From the NCBI RefSeq assembly GCF_003111645.1, contig NZ_CP022187.1, forward strand, positions 3,844,001-3,908,000: a stretch of 64,000 nt of DNA, in the 5' to 3' direction. The notes beneath the pieces are model-generated. The model was not told the DNA's origin. It worked only from the letters and a program-made list of their open reading frames with translations, and made no database searches. Positions 51,127-59,577 of this stretch are shown here, in pieces (the stretch's first letter is position 1; each line of letters opens with the position of its first letter). The DNA is from Parazoarcus communis (lineage in GTDB: Bacteria > Pseudomonadota > Gammaproteobacteria > Burkholderiales > Rhodocyclaceae). Both the position numbers and the translations under genes were made by a program.

Positions 51127-52920
51127 ATGTCGCAAACCGACGCCACATCAAGCTCCAGCCTTAAGATCTACCTGCGTCTGCTGACCTACGTCCGGCCTTA
51201 TGTCGGCTTGTTTGCGATCAGTATTGTCGGCTTCGTCATCTTCGCTTCGTCGCAACCGATGCTGGCGGGCGTGTTGAAGTATTTTGTCGATGGTTTGAAC
51301 AACCCCGCGCTCGCCGTCTTTTCCGGCATCCCGCTGCTCGGCGATCTCGCGCTGATGCAGGCCGTGCCGGCGCTGATCGTGGCCATCGCAGCCTGGCAGG
51401 GTCTGGGCTCCTATCTTGGTAACTATTTCATCGCCCAGGTTTCGCTTGGTCTGGTGCATGACCTGAGACTGGCCTTGTTCGACAGTCTCCTGCGCCTGCC
51501 CAACCGCTATTTCGACAGCAACAATTCCGGTCACCTGATCTCGCGCATCACCTTCAACGTGACCATGGTGACAGGCGCAGCAACTGACGCCATCAAGGTG
51601 GTGATCCGCGAAGGCCTGACCATCGTCTTTCTGTTCGGCTACCTGCTGTGGATGAACTGGAAGCTCACCCTGGTGATGGTCGCCATACTGCCCGTGATCG
51701 GCGTACTGGTCGGCAGCGCGAGCAAGAAATTCCGCAAGCAGGCAAAGAGGATTCAGGCTGCGATGGGCGACGTCACCCATGTCGCCTCGGAAACAATTCA
51801 GGGCTACCGGGTGGTGCGCAGCTTTGGTGGCGAGGCCTACGAGTCGGCACGTTTTCGTGCCGCAAGCGAAGACAACACCCGCAAGCAGCTGCGCATGGTC
51901 AAGACTGGCGCCACCTATACGCCGACCTTGCAGCTGGTCACGTATTCCGCGATGGCAGTGCTGCTGTTCCTGGTGCTGTGGCTGCGCGGCGATTCCACTG
52001 CGGGCGAGCTGGTCGCCTACATCACCGCAGCCGGTCTGCTGCCGAAGCCGATCCGGCAGTTGTCCGAGGTCAGTTCAACGATCCAGAAAGGCCTGGCGGG
52101 GGCGGAGAGCATCTTCAGTCAGCTCGACGAGGCGCCAGAGCTGGATCAGGGCACGCTCACCCGTCCACGGGTCGAGGGGCGGTTGTCGGTGAAACATCTC
52201 AGCTTCAGCTACCCCGGCACTGAACGCAAGGTGCTTGACGACATCAGCTTCGATGTCGAGCCGGGGCAGATGGTGGCGCTTGTGGGGCGTTCGGGCAGCG
52301 GGAAGTCGACGCTGGCCAACCTGATTCCACGCTTCTACGTGCATGACGAGGGCGACATCCTGATTGACGGGGTGGCGGTACAGAACTTTGCATTGCGTAA
52401 CCTGCGCCAGCAGATTGCGCTCGTCACACAACACGTCACGCTGTTCAACGATACGGTTGCGAACAACATCGCCTATGGCGATCTGGCCGGCGCGCCGCGC
52501 GATGCGGTGGAGAGGGCGGCTGAGGCGGCGTATGCGCGCGAGTTCATCGACCGCCTGCCCTTGGGGTTCGATACCGAGATCGGTGAGAACGGCGTCTCGC
52601 TCTCGGGTGGCCAGCGACAACGCCTGGCGATTGCAAGGGCCTTGCTCAAGGATGCGCCCATCCTGATTCTGGATGAGGCAACCTCTGCGCTCGACACTGA
52701 GTCGGAGCGTCATATCCAGGCCGCCCTCGATCACGCCACCCGCGGGAGGACGACGCTGGTGATCGCACATCGCCTGTCCACGATCGAGCGTGCGGACATG
52801 ATCCTGGTGATGGACCAGGGACATCTGGTGGAGCGTGGCACCCATGCCGAACTGCTTGCGGCGGGCGGCCACTATGCACGCTTGCATTCGATGCAGTTCA
52901 GGGATGAAGCCGGGGACTGA
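51127..52920 (+). CDS. lipid A export ABC transporter MsbA-type, copy 2
   Basis: 597 residues: six membrane helices (residues about 20-325) and an ATPase with Walker A GRSGSGKST near 387, signature LSGGQRQR near 491 and Walker B ILILDEATSALD. ATG 51127 is chosen for the MSQTD start; an in-frame start at 51061 is unsupported. It opens the plus-strand half of glycan locus B. It looks at least as close to classical MsbA as copy 1, so which one exports lipid A cannot be settled by eye. Confidence 0.9.
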   Translation: MSQTDATSSSSLKIYLRLLTYVRPYVGLFAISIVGFVIFASSQPMLAGVLKYFVDGLNNPALAVFSGIPLLGDLALMQAVPALIVAIAAWQGLGSYLGNYFIAQVSLGLVHDLRLALFDSLLRLPNRYFDSNNSGHLISRITFNVTMVTGAATDAIKVVIREGLTIVFLFGYLLWMNWKLTLVMVAILPVIGVLVGSASKKFRKQAKRIQAAMGDVTHVASETIQGYRVVRSFGGEAYESARFRAASEDNTRKQLRMVKTGATYTPTLQLVTYSAMAVLLFLVLWLRGDSTAGELVAYITAAGLLPKPIRQLSEVSSTIQKGLAGAESIFSQLDEAPELDQGTLTRPRVEGRLSVKHLSFSYPGTERKVLDDISFDVEPGQMVALVGRSGSGKSTLANLIPRFYVHDEGDILIDGVAVQNFALRNLRQQIALVTQHVTLFNDTVANNIAYGDLAGAPRDAVERAAEAAYAREFIDRLPLGFDTEIGENGVSLSGGQRQRLAIARALLKDAPILILDEATSALDTESERHIQAALDHATRGRTTLVIAHRLSTIERADMILVMDQGHLVERGTHAELLAAGGHYARLHSMQFRDEAGD

Positions 52921-52953
52921 CCTCCGCCGACCATCCGTTTCCCGGCGTCCGGC

Positions 52954-52959
52954 TATAAT
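52954..52959 (+). promoter_or_regulatory. -10 element before the locus B glycosyltransferases
   Basis: A perfect TATAAT, without a good -35. Transcription from it would begin near 52966, which argues against GTG 52968 and for TTG 53034 as the following gene's start. Confidence 0.4.
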
Positions 52960-53033
52960 TCGAGGCTGTGTTCGGGCCACATCGGCCTGGCCTCCTCATT
53001 CACGTGCTCAAGTGCCGGTCGTCTGGAGATGTT

Positions 53034-54161
53034 TTGACTGAAGCCCGAATCCTGCAGTTCTGTCACTGCCATTACGGCCCGTTTCGGGATGTGGCCCGGC
53101 AGTACGCCACGCTGTTTCGCGACACCCCCTATAAGGTGACAACCGTTTATCTGACGGACCCGCCGAATGCGGAGGTCGAGGCCGGTTCGGCGTCGGACGA
53201 AGTCATTTTCCTGGATTACGACGGCAAGGACGTGCGCGGGCTGAAACTCGATGCCATGCGTCGCCTGCGACAGATCGTGGCGGAGCGGGACATTCGGCTT
53301 GTCATCGCACACAGGTTCAAGCCGATCTACATTTCGTGCTGGGCGACGAAACTTCCCGTCATTGGCGTGCATCACGCCTTTGGGGATTACGAGCGCCTGT
53401 CACACCAGCTCTTTGCGCGCTGGTTCGGCAAGCGACTCGGATTGCTCGGGGTTTCGGATGCGATTCGTGATGATATTCGCCGTGGCGTGCCGAGCTGGCC
53501 CGAGGGCCGGATCGAGACTTTGCACAACCGTATCGATGTCGAGACGGTGCGGGCAGGGCAGATCACGCGTGAGGCTGCGCGCGAGCGCCTCGGTCTGCCT
53601 GCGGATGCATTCATCGTCGGCAATGTCGGCCGCCTCCATCCGGACAAGGATCAGGCTACGCTGCTGCGAGCCTTCGCTCGCGCCTTGCCGCAACTGCCGG
53701 CGGAGGCGCAGTTGGTCATCCTCGGCAAGGGACGGCTGGAGAAGTCCTTGCGTGCGCAGGTCGAATCGCTAGGCATCGCAGGCAAGGTTCGTTTCTTGGG
53801 TCAGGTGCCGCAGGCGTGGCAGGCTTTCGCCGCCTTCGACGTGTTTGCGCTCAGTTCGGACCACGAGCCTTTCGGCATGGTCCTCCTTGAGGCCATGGCA
53901 GCCGGTGTGCCGGTGATCGCCACCAACTGTGGCGGTGCGCCGGAAGTGGTCGGTGAGGTCGGCAGCCTGTTCCCGCTGGGCGATGATGCGGAACTCGCAC
54001 GACTGCTGGTCGAACATGCTGGTTGGTCGGTGTCGCGCAAGGAAGCGTGCGCCCATGCCAGTCTGACGCGGCTGCGTGAAGCATTCTCGGACGAGGCCGC
54101 AAGGCGCCGTTTTTTCGCCTTGCCAATGGTCCGCGATGTGCTCGGGGATGTGTGCGGATGA
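53034..54161 (+). CDS. GT4-type glycosyltransferase
   Basis: 375 residues, GT-B fold: N-terminal ILQFCHCHYGPFRDVARQY, a GNVGRLHPDKDQATLLRAF donor-domain start, and the E-x7-E motif in EPFGMVLLEAMAAGVPVIA. TTG 53034 with GGAG just upstream is preferred; GTG 52968 is an alternative. Different from the cassette GT4 enzymes of locus A. First of four plus-strand genes joined by ATGA/GTGA overlaps; probably builds an LPS outer-core or capsule-like chain. Confidence 0.85.
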   Translation: MTEARILQFCHCHYGPFRDVARQYATLFRDTPYKVTTVYLTDPPNAEVEAGSASDEVIFLDYDGKDVRGLKLDAMRRLRQIVAERDIRLVIAHRFKPIYISCWATKLPVIGVHHAFGDYERLSHQLFARWFGKRLGLLGVSDAIRDDIRRGVPSWPEGRIETLHNRIDVETVRAGQITREAARERLGLPADAFIVGNVGRLHPDKDQATLLRAFARALPQLPAEAQLVILGKGRLEKSLRAQVESLGIAGKVRFLGQVPQAWQAFAAFDVFALSSDHEPFGMVLLEAMAAGVPVIATNCGGAPEVVGEVGSLFPLGDDAELARLLVEHAGWSVSRKEACAHASLTRLREAFSDEAARRRFFALPMVRDVLGDVCG

Positions 54162-55051
54162 GCGCGTCGGTTCCGTCCTTGCCGAGTCTGTGTTTCGTCA
54201 TTCCCTATTTTGGTCATTGGCCATTCTGGATGCCGTTCTTCCTGGAGAGCTGCCGCGCGAACCCGAGCATAGACTGGCTGCTGTTCTCCGATTGTGGTCA
54301 GGTCGAGCACTGTCCGCCCAACGTGCGCATCGTCGATATCGGCTACGACGCGTATTGCGCGCGGGTCACCCGCGCGCTTGGAATCGAGTTTGCACCGCAG
54401 AATCCCTACAAGCTCTGCGACCTGAAGCCCGCGCTTGGCTACATCCATGAAGAGGAACTGCGTTGCTACGACTTCTGGGCGTTCGGCGATCTCGACCTGG
54501 TGTTCGGCGACCTGCGGGCCTACTTCACGCCGGAGCGACTGGCGCATAAGGACCTGCTGTCTACCCACCGGCGTCGGGTATCGGGGCATTGTTGTCTGCT
54601 GAGAAATACGAAGCGCATGCGTGAGGCCTTTTTCCGCATCCGGGACTGGCGGACGCTGTTCTCAGATCAGAAACATCATGCGCTGGACGAGGGCGCCTTC
54701 AGCCGGATATTCATCCGCCACAAGAACTGGCCCGACTGGCTGTTCCGCCTCGCCGCGCAGGCAAACCCCTGGTATCGACGGGCTGAGTTCGTCGAGGCGT
54801 TCAGCACGCCAGATGCGAAGGTCCCCTGGGTCGATGGTGGTTTCGACTTTCCGCGACGCTGGTTCTGGAACGATGGCGCCCTCAGTAATGATCGTGACCA
54901 GGGCAGGGCTTTCCCATATTTCCATTTTCCCGTCTGGAAGAAGAACGCCTGGGCTGCATTGCCGCCGCAGGATGCCCGTGCGCTCGGCGTGCTCGCGGCC
55001 AGCGGGCGCTGGGAGATGAGTGAAACCGGGTTTCACGCGATGCAATCATGA
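54158..55051 (+). CDS. DUF6625-like putative glycosyltransferase
   Basis: 297 residues; the family (DUF6625, to my memory) has no established function. The N-terminus LCFVIPYFGHWPFWMPFFLESC and an internal FWAFGDLDLVFGDL carry a possible DxD (Asp111-Asp113), as in GT-A transferases. ATG 54158 overlaps the previous stop. Being between three glycosyltransferase genes supports a sugar-transfer role. No signal or membrane helix. Confidence 0.7.
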   Translation: MSASVPSLPSLCFVIPYFGHWPFWMPFFLESCRANPSIDWLLFSDCGQVEHCPPNVRIVDIGYDAYCARVTRALGIEFAPQNPYKLCDLKPALGYIHEEELRCYDFWAFGDLDLVFGDLRAYFTPERLAHKDLLSTHRRRVSGHCCLLRNTKRMREAFFRIRDWRTLFSDQKHHALDEGAFSRIFIRHKNWPDWLFRLAAQANPWYRRAEFVEAFSTPDAKVPWVDGGFDFPRRWFWNDGALSNDRDQGRAFPYFHFPVWKKNAWAALPPQDARALGVLAASGRWEMSETGFHAMQS

Positions 55052-56202
55052 AAAGACGAATCAAGGTTCTTCAGCTCCAGCCAGACTTCAACGTCAAGCA
55101 TCACAGCTTCGCCGACCTCGCGGAGCAGATCGTGCTGAGTCTGCCGGCTAGTGACTACGAGGTGGTCTCCGCCTTTCTCAAGGGACGTCCCGCCGGGGAC
55201 GATCCGGTGAGTCGCGCCGAGCGCTCGGTCTATTTCGACTTTTCCGATGCCCAGCTCAAGGGGGCGAGGCTTCGCGCCTTGTGGCGGCTGTTCCGCTTCT
55301 GCCGCGAGGAGCGGTTTGACGTAGTGATCTGCAATCGATTCAAGCCGGTCAACATGATGCTGTTGCTTAACCGCTGGTTACGCATCCCGTTGTGCATCGG
55401 GATCGCACATAACCTGGGTGACTACGAGCGCTCGTACCGTCGGCGTCAGGTGAGTCTGCGCGCAGACGCGCACTGGCGTTTCGTCGGTGTGTCCGCTGCG
55501 GTTCGTGACGAGCTGATCGGATACGGCAGCGGGTTTACGCCACAGAATACGGTTGCGATTACCAACGCCATCGATATCGATCAGGCCGAGTCGCTGCAGC
55601 TCGATCGCGATGCCGCCCGTCAGGCGCTCGGCCTGAGCGCAACGGCCCGCGTGATCGGAACCATTGGCCGACAGGTGCCGGTTAAGGGCTACCGTTACCT
55701 GGTTCAGGCGTTCGCGCGCATTGCGGACAGGCACGCTGATGCGCAGTTGATCCTGATTGGAGACGGTCGGGAGCATGCGGGGCTCAAGGATGAGGTGGCG
55801 CGGCTCGGGCTCGAAGGGCGCGTGCTGCTGCCCGGAATGCGCCCCTATGCAATGCAGTACGTGAGGGCCTTTGATGTGTGGATCATGCCGTCGCTTGCGG
55901 AAGGCTTCCCGCTCGCCTTGTTAGAAGGGATGAGCGGCAGATTGCCGGTCATCGCGTCGGACATTCCGTCGATGCATGAACTCGTCGCAGGTGCGGAGGG
56001 GCTGCTGGTGCCGCCGACCGATGTCGACGCGCTGGCTGAGGCAATGGACTGCTATCTCGCTGTGTCGCCAGATGAACTCCGCAGCAAGGGGGGACGCTGC
56101 TACAACTACCTTAAGGCGCATCATGGCATCAGCGAGTACAGGGCTGCGTATCGAAGGCTCATTGAATCCGGACTGCGCGCGAACACGGAGGGTGAGCGGT
56201 GA
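55048..56202 (+). CDS. GT4-type glycosyltransferase
   Basis: 384 residues. N-terminal VLQLQPDFNVKHHSFADLAEQ, donor-domain IGTIGRQVPVKGYRYLVQAF, and E-x7-E in EGFPLALLEGMSGRLPVIA. It shares the NRFKP and GDYER blocks with the protein at 53034-54161, so the two are probably old duplicates. ATGA overlap upstream, GTGA overlap downstream. Confidence 0.86.
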   Translation: MKRRIKVLQLQPDFNVKHHSFADLAEQIVLSLPASDYEVVSAFLKGRPAGDDPVSRAERSVYFDFSDAQLKGARLRALWRLFRFCREERFDVVICNRFKPVNMMLLLNRWLRIPLCIGIAHNLGDYERSYRRRQVSLRADAHWRFVGVSAAVRDELIGYGSGFTPQNTVAITNAIDIDQAESLQLDRDAARQALGLSATARVIGTIGRQVPVKGYRYLVQAFARIADRHADAQLILIGDGREHAGLKDEVARLGLEGRVLLPGMRPYAMQYVRAFDVWIMPSLAEGFPLALLEGMSGRLPVIASDIPSMHELVAGAEGLLVPPTDVDALAEAMDCYLAVSPDELRSKGGRCYNYLKAHHGISEYRAAYRRLIESGLRANTEGER

Positions 56203-57086
56203 ACGCTGATCCGGTCAGACCCCTGGTGACCGTGGTGATCGCTTCGTACAACCACGGTCCCTATGTGGAGGAATCAATCCGTAGCGTTCTGGCGCAGACC
56301 TACCCTTCCATCGAATTGCTGGTGATCGATGATGGCTCGAGCGATGACAGCGTAGCCAGAATACGGGCGCTCCAGGCCGAGCATGGCTTCGATTTCAGGG
56401 AGCAGAAGAATCAGGGGCTGACCCGAACGCTCAACGATGCGCTTGCGCGAGCCAAAGGCAGCCTTTTCGCGCCCTTTGGCTCGGATGACATCATGTTGCC
56501 TGAGCGAATTGCGCTGCAGGTCGAGTACATGACGGGCAAGCCTGAAGTCGGTATTTGCGCAGGGAACATCGAACTGATGCATGCGGACGGTAGCGCCTAC
56601 CCGGCCTCCAGGCAGCGACTCGATATTCCGTTCCGGCGCCTGGATTTTGACGACATGTTTCTCGAGCGCAAGCCTTACCCGCCTGCGCCGACCCTGTTGT
56701 TTCGCACCGAGGTGCTGCGGGAGGTCGGTGGGTTCAATCCGGAGATCCGCCTCGAAGATCTGTACATCGAACTGAAGATTACTCACGCGGGTTATTTCAT
56801 CGACGCACTCGGTGTGACCCTGGCCCGCTACCGGAAGCACGAGACCAACACGTACAAGAATCTGGGCTTCATGACCGCGAGTATTCTGAAGATCTACGAC
56901 GAGTACGCCGCACATCCCCGCTACGAAGAGGTACGTGCCCGTTTTCTGAATTCGATGTTTCTGAAGTGCGCCAATCGTGACAGGAAGATGGCGTGGGCGT
57001 TGCTGAAACAGATTCCGCTGCAGAACTGGAACAGCAAGACGCTGCGCGGCCTCATCCGTCTGGTGTCTCCGACAAGGCGACACTAG
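56199..57086 (+). CDS. GT2-family glycosyltransferase
   Basis: 295 residues, GT-A fold: VTVVIASYNHGPYVEESI at the N-terminus, VIDDGSSDDS, and a DxD-like GSDDIMLPER near residue 89. Cytoplasmic, no membrane helix. Start is GTG 56199, overlapping the previous stop (GTGA). Last gene of the plus-strand half of locus B; converges on the acetyltransferase gene. Confidence 0.87.
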   Translation: MNADPVRPLVTVVIASYNHGPYVEESIRSVLAQTYPSIELLVIDDGSSDDSVARIRALQAEHGFDFREQKNQGLTRTLNDALARAKGSLFAPFGSDDIMLPERIALQVEYMTGKPEVGICAGNIELMHADGSAYPASRQRLDIPFRRLDFDDMFLERKPYPPAPTLLFRTEVLREVGGFNPEIRLEDLYIELKITHAGYFIDALGVTLARYRKHETNTYKNLGFMTASILKIYDEYAAHPRYEEVRARFLNSMFLKCANRDRKMAWALLKQIPLQNWNSKTLRGLIRLVSPTRRH

Positions 57087-57113
57087 CCGTTTGATGGCGC
57101 AGCACGACAGCGC

Positions 57114-57722
57114 TTACCTGGGCCGCGCCGCTGCATGCGCCAGAAATGCTGCGACGTCTCCCGAGCACAGGTGATGAACGATGCTGCGGATCTCCGCCTC
57201 GGGCCACGACCACCATGCTGTGGCCTGGATCGCAAGCCGGGTTTGTTCGTCAAAACGCCAGTCGATGGTCCGGGCAGGATTGCCGGCCACGATTGCATAG
57301 GGCGCGACATCCCTGGTCACAACGGAGCGTGCGGCGACGACCGCGCCGTCACCGACGGTGACACCTGACAGGATCAGGCTGCCCGACCCGAGCCAGACAT
57401 CGTTCCCGATCACGACCGAACCCTTGCTGGTGACGTAGCCGGGTATCCCTTTCGCTTCCTCCATGTAGGCGGGGAATGGATAGCAACTGATCCAGTCGGT
57501 GCGATGGTTTCCACCGAGAAAAATGTGCACGTCATCGGCGATCGATGTGTAGGCACCAATCGAGAGGGTTGTGCCCTGAGCCCAGTCATGGACCTCGGGC
57601 ATGCCGTAGGTGCCAAGCCCGATGGAAAAGCCGGGGTAGCGTTCCCTGAACCTGATCTGGTCGCGATAGAGCTTTGGGGGCTTCTGCTTTCTGCGGAAGA
57701 GTCTCTTGAATGCCTTCAGCAT
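57114..57722 (-). CDS. hexapeptide acetyltransferase (CatB/XAT-like)
   Basis: 202 residues with left-handed beta-helix repeats (SIGAYTSIADDVHIFLGG; VIGNDVWLGSGSLIL; GAVVAARSVVTRDV) and the His-containing GGNHRTDW that is catalytic in xenobiotic acetyltransferases. Probably O-acetylates a sugar of the LPS or glycan. ATG 57722 overlaps the ligase-like gene by 7 bases; the frame from 57950 is spurious. A C-terminal helical extension follows the repeats. Confidence 0.84.
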   Translation of the reverse strand: MLKAFKRLFRRKQKPPKLYRDQIRFRERYPGFSIGLGTYGMPEVHDWAQGTTLSIGAYTSIADDVHIFLGGNHRTDWISCYPFPAYMEEAKGIPGYVTSKGSVVIGNDVWLGSGSLILSGVTVGDGAVVAARSVVTRDVAPYAIVAGNPARTIDWRFDEQTRLAIQATAWWSWPEAEIRSIVHHLCSGDVAAFLAHAAARPR

Positions 57723-58927
57723 CTCCCGCCCGTCCCTTCGTTTTCCCGCCGCCTCAAGGTCGCGGCGGTGAGCAGCGCAAACGGGATCCAGAGCAGAAAC
57801 CAGTGCTCCTTGGGTCTGGACAGGAAAGACCCGCCTTCGGTCATGCTGGCAACGAGTCCGTATACGATGGTCGCCGAAAATGCGAATATCATTACGTCCT
57901 TGCGGTTCTTCCAGCTCACGAACAGGGCAGACGCAAACAGTGCGGCCCAAAACACCAGACCCAGTGCTCCGCCCCTGTAGAACACGGACAGGGTCATGTT
58001 ATGAGGGTCGGAAAAGGCGTAGTTGATTCCTTCGACCTGGATGCGCAGGGCATGGTTGTAGCCGTGACCAAACGTGGGGAACTCCAGCGCCTGGCGGATC
58101 GCCTCTGCCCAGATCTGTGGCCTGTAGGAAAGTCCCCGCTGTGCGATCGCCTCCGGCCACAACACGGCGATGATCCCTCCCGCAAGAACGAGGATGCTGA
58201 ACGCGATCACGCCCCGGCGGTCCCCTGTCATCAGCCCCAGCCACAAAATCGTGGCCGAGAGGGCCAGCAGCGGAGTACGCGACCCCGTTGCGAGGATCAG
58301 GGCGCCCAGGACGGCAACTGCAATCATCGCTACCGGCAGGAAGAAGCGGCGGTGATGAATCCAGTATGCGATCCACAGCACCAGGAAAAAGCCGAAGACA
58401 TGTGAGGTCAGAAGCGGGTTGTGGAGCGCGCCGTAGCCGGCCAAACGCGCGCCGTCATCCGACAGCAGGAAGAATGCAAGCTGCACGCTAGCTGCAACGA
58501 CGGCAATGATCGAAGAGAGCCGCAGCACTGCCGTCAGCCGATCGGGCCGATGGAAGGCGACTCCGGCAAAGGCAAAAAACAGGCACAGGACGTAAAGCGG
58601 CCGCTTCAGCAGCGACAGCACGCTTTCGTCCGTTCCGGACCAGCTGATGCTGATGGAGAAATAGGCGGCGAAGCAGAGGAAGGCAATGAACACCGGGCTG
58701 CGGAGCAGTGCAGCGGCGAGGTCCCGGCAGTTCAGTGCCAGTACGAACGCGGGGAGTGCCAGGAATACATAGAACAGTTGCTGGAACAGCCTCTTTTCTC
58801 CCGCCCACATCATGCTGGTGAGCAGCAGCAGAATGCCCAGCGGGAGCACCCAGTTCGTCAGATGGTCGTTGATTCTGGCGCGCCACGCGGGGTATCCGGC
58901 CGCGCCGCCAAGTTTCTGTGTCTTCAT
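57716..58927 (-). CDS. O-antigen ligase-like membrane protein (Wzy_C), second copy
   Basis: 403 residues with about ten to eleven helices and a Wzy_C-type region (YRPQIWAEAIRQALEFPTFGHG, then DPHNMTLSVFYRGGALG). Its divergent sequence from the copy at 9430-10746 points to another acceptor or a polymerase role. ATG 58927 overlaps the kinase-like gene by ATGA. An earlier in-frame ATG (58945) is possible. Confidence 0.8.
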   Translation of the reverse strand: MKTQKLGGAAGYPAWRARINDHLTNWVLPLGILLLLTSMMWAGEKRLFQQLFYVFLALPAFVLALNCRDLAAALLRSPVFIAFLCFAAYFSISISWSGTDESVLSLLKRPLYVLCLFFAFAGVAFHRPDRLTAVLRLSSIIAVVAASVQLAFFLLSDDGARLAGYGALHNPLLTSHVFGFFLVLWIAYWIHHRRFFLPVAMIAVAVLGALILATGSRTPLLALSATILWLGLMTGDRRGVIAFSILVLAGGIIAVLWPEAIAQRGLSYRPQIWAEAIRQALEFPTFGHGYNHALRIQVEGINYAFSDPHNMTLSVFYRGGALGLVFWAALFASALFVSWKNRKDVMIFAFSATIVYGLVASMTEGGSFLSRPKEHWFLLWIPFALLTAATLRRRENEGTGGRC

Positions 58928-59577
58928 TTGTCGAGCCTTGCCCATTCGATACTCCTGCGCAGCCATTCGCGATCGTCGCGATAGCGGAGCACGTGGCGAA
59001 GATTGCGGCGGCGCCTGAACGGCCCAAGTCTGAACCAGCTGATCCTGAGGTCCGAGATATCGATCAGGCCGAGCGTGTTCTCGGGTGTCAGCACGATGTT
59101 GCCGAGGTGTGCCGAGCGGAAGAATATCCCGAGCGAGTGGATGTGATGAATGAATTCCAGCAACTGATGCCTTAACGCGTCGGCTCTCGCCTCGCCGAGG
59201 CCGCCTGCGATGACCTGTCTGATGGTCTCGCCTTCAAGCGGAAGGTAATGTACCGCATCGCGGCTGATCGCCGGGATGCGGTAGTGCTTCAGCACCTGTG
59301 GGCAGGGTATGCCCAATCGGTGCAGAGCCGCAGCGTTGTCGACAAAGCGCTGTGCATACGGCTTCCACGCGGCAGAGGTCAGCACGCGCTTGCGCCTGAA
59401 GAGCTTGAAGTAGGTGCCGTCGGGCAGCAGGAGTACTTTTTCCCCATGCTCGTCCTGTTCGACAACGCGTGCGCCGGCACGCATCTCAAGATACTCATCG
59501 TGCCCAAGCAGTTGCAGCGGAATCCGGTTTCTCATGGGGTGAAATGTTAGCTTGGAACGCCTTTGGCCGGGCTTCAT
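58924..59577 (-). CDS. kinase-fold protein with altered catalytic loop (toluene-tolerance type)
   Basis: 217 residues like the so-called toluene tolerance family found in LPS loci of Pseudomonas and relatives: LLPDGTYFKLFRRKR holds the ATP-site lysine, while the catalytic loop reads FFRSAHLGNIVL, without the usual HxD aspartate, and the metal site is LGLIDISDL. It may use another residue or be a pseudokinase. ATG 59577 overlaps the sulfatase stop; ATG 59535 is an alternative. Confidence 0.75.
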   Translation of the reverse strand: MKPGQRRSKLTFHPMRNRIPLQLLGHDEYLEMRAGARVVEQDEHGEKVLLLPDGTYFKLFRRKRVLTSAAWKPYAQRFVDNAAALHRLGIPCPQVLKHYRIPAISRDAVHYLPLEGETIRQVIAGGLGEARADALRHQLLEFIHHIHSLGIFFRSAHLGNIVLTPENTLGLIDISDLRISWFRLGPFRRRRNLRHVLRYRDDREWLRRSIEWARLDK

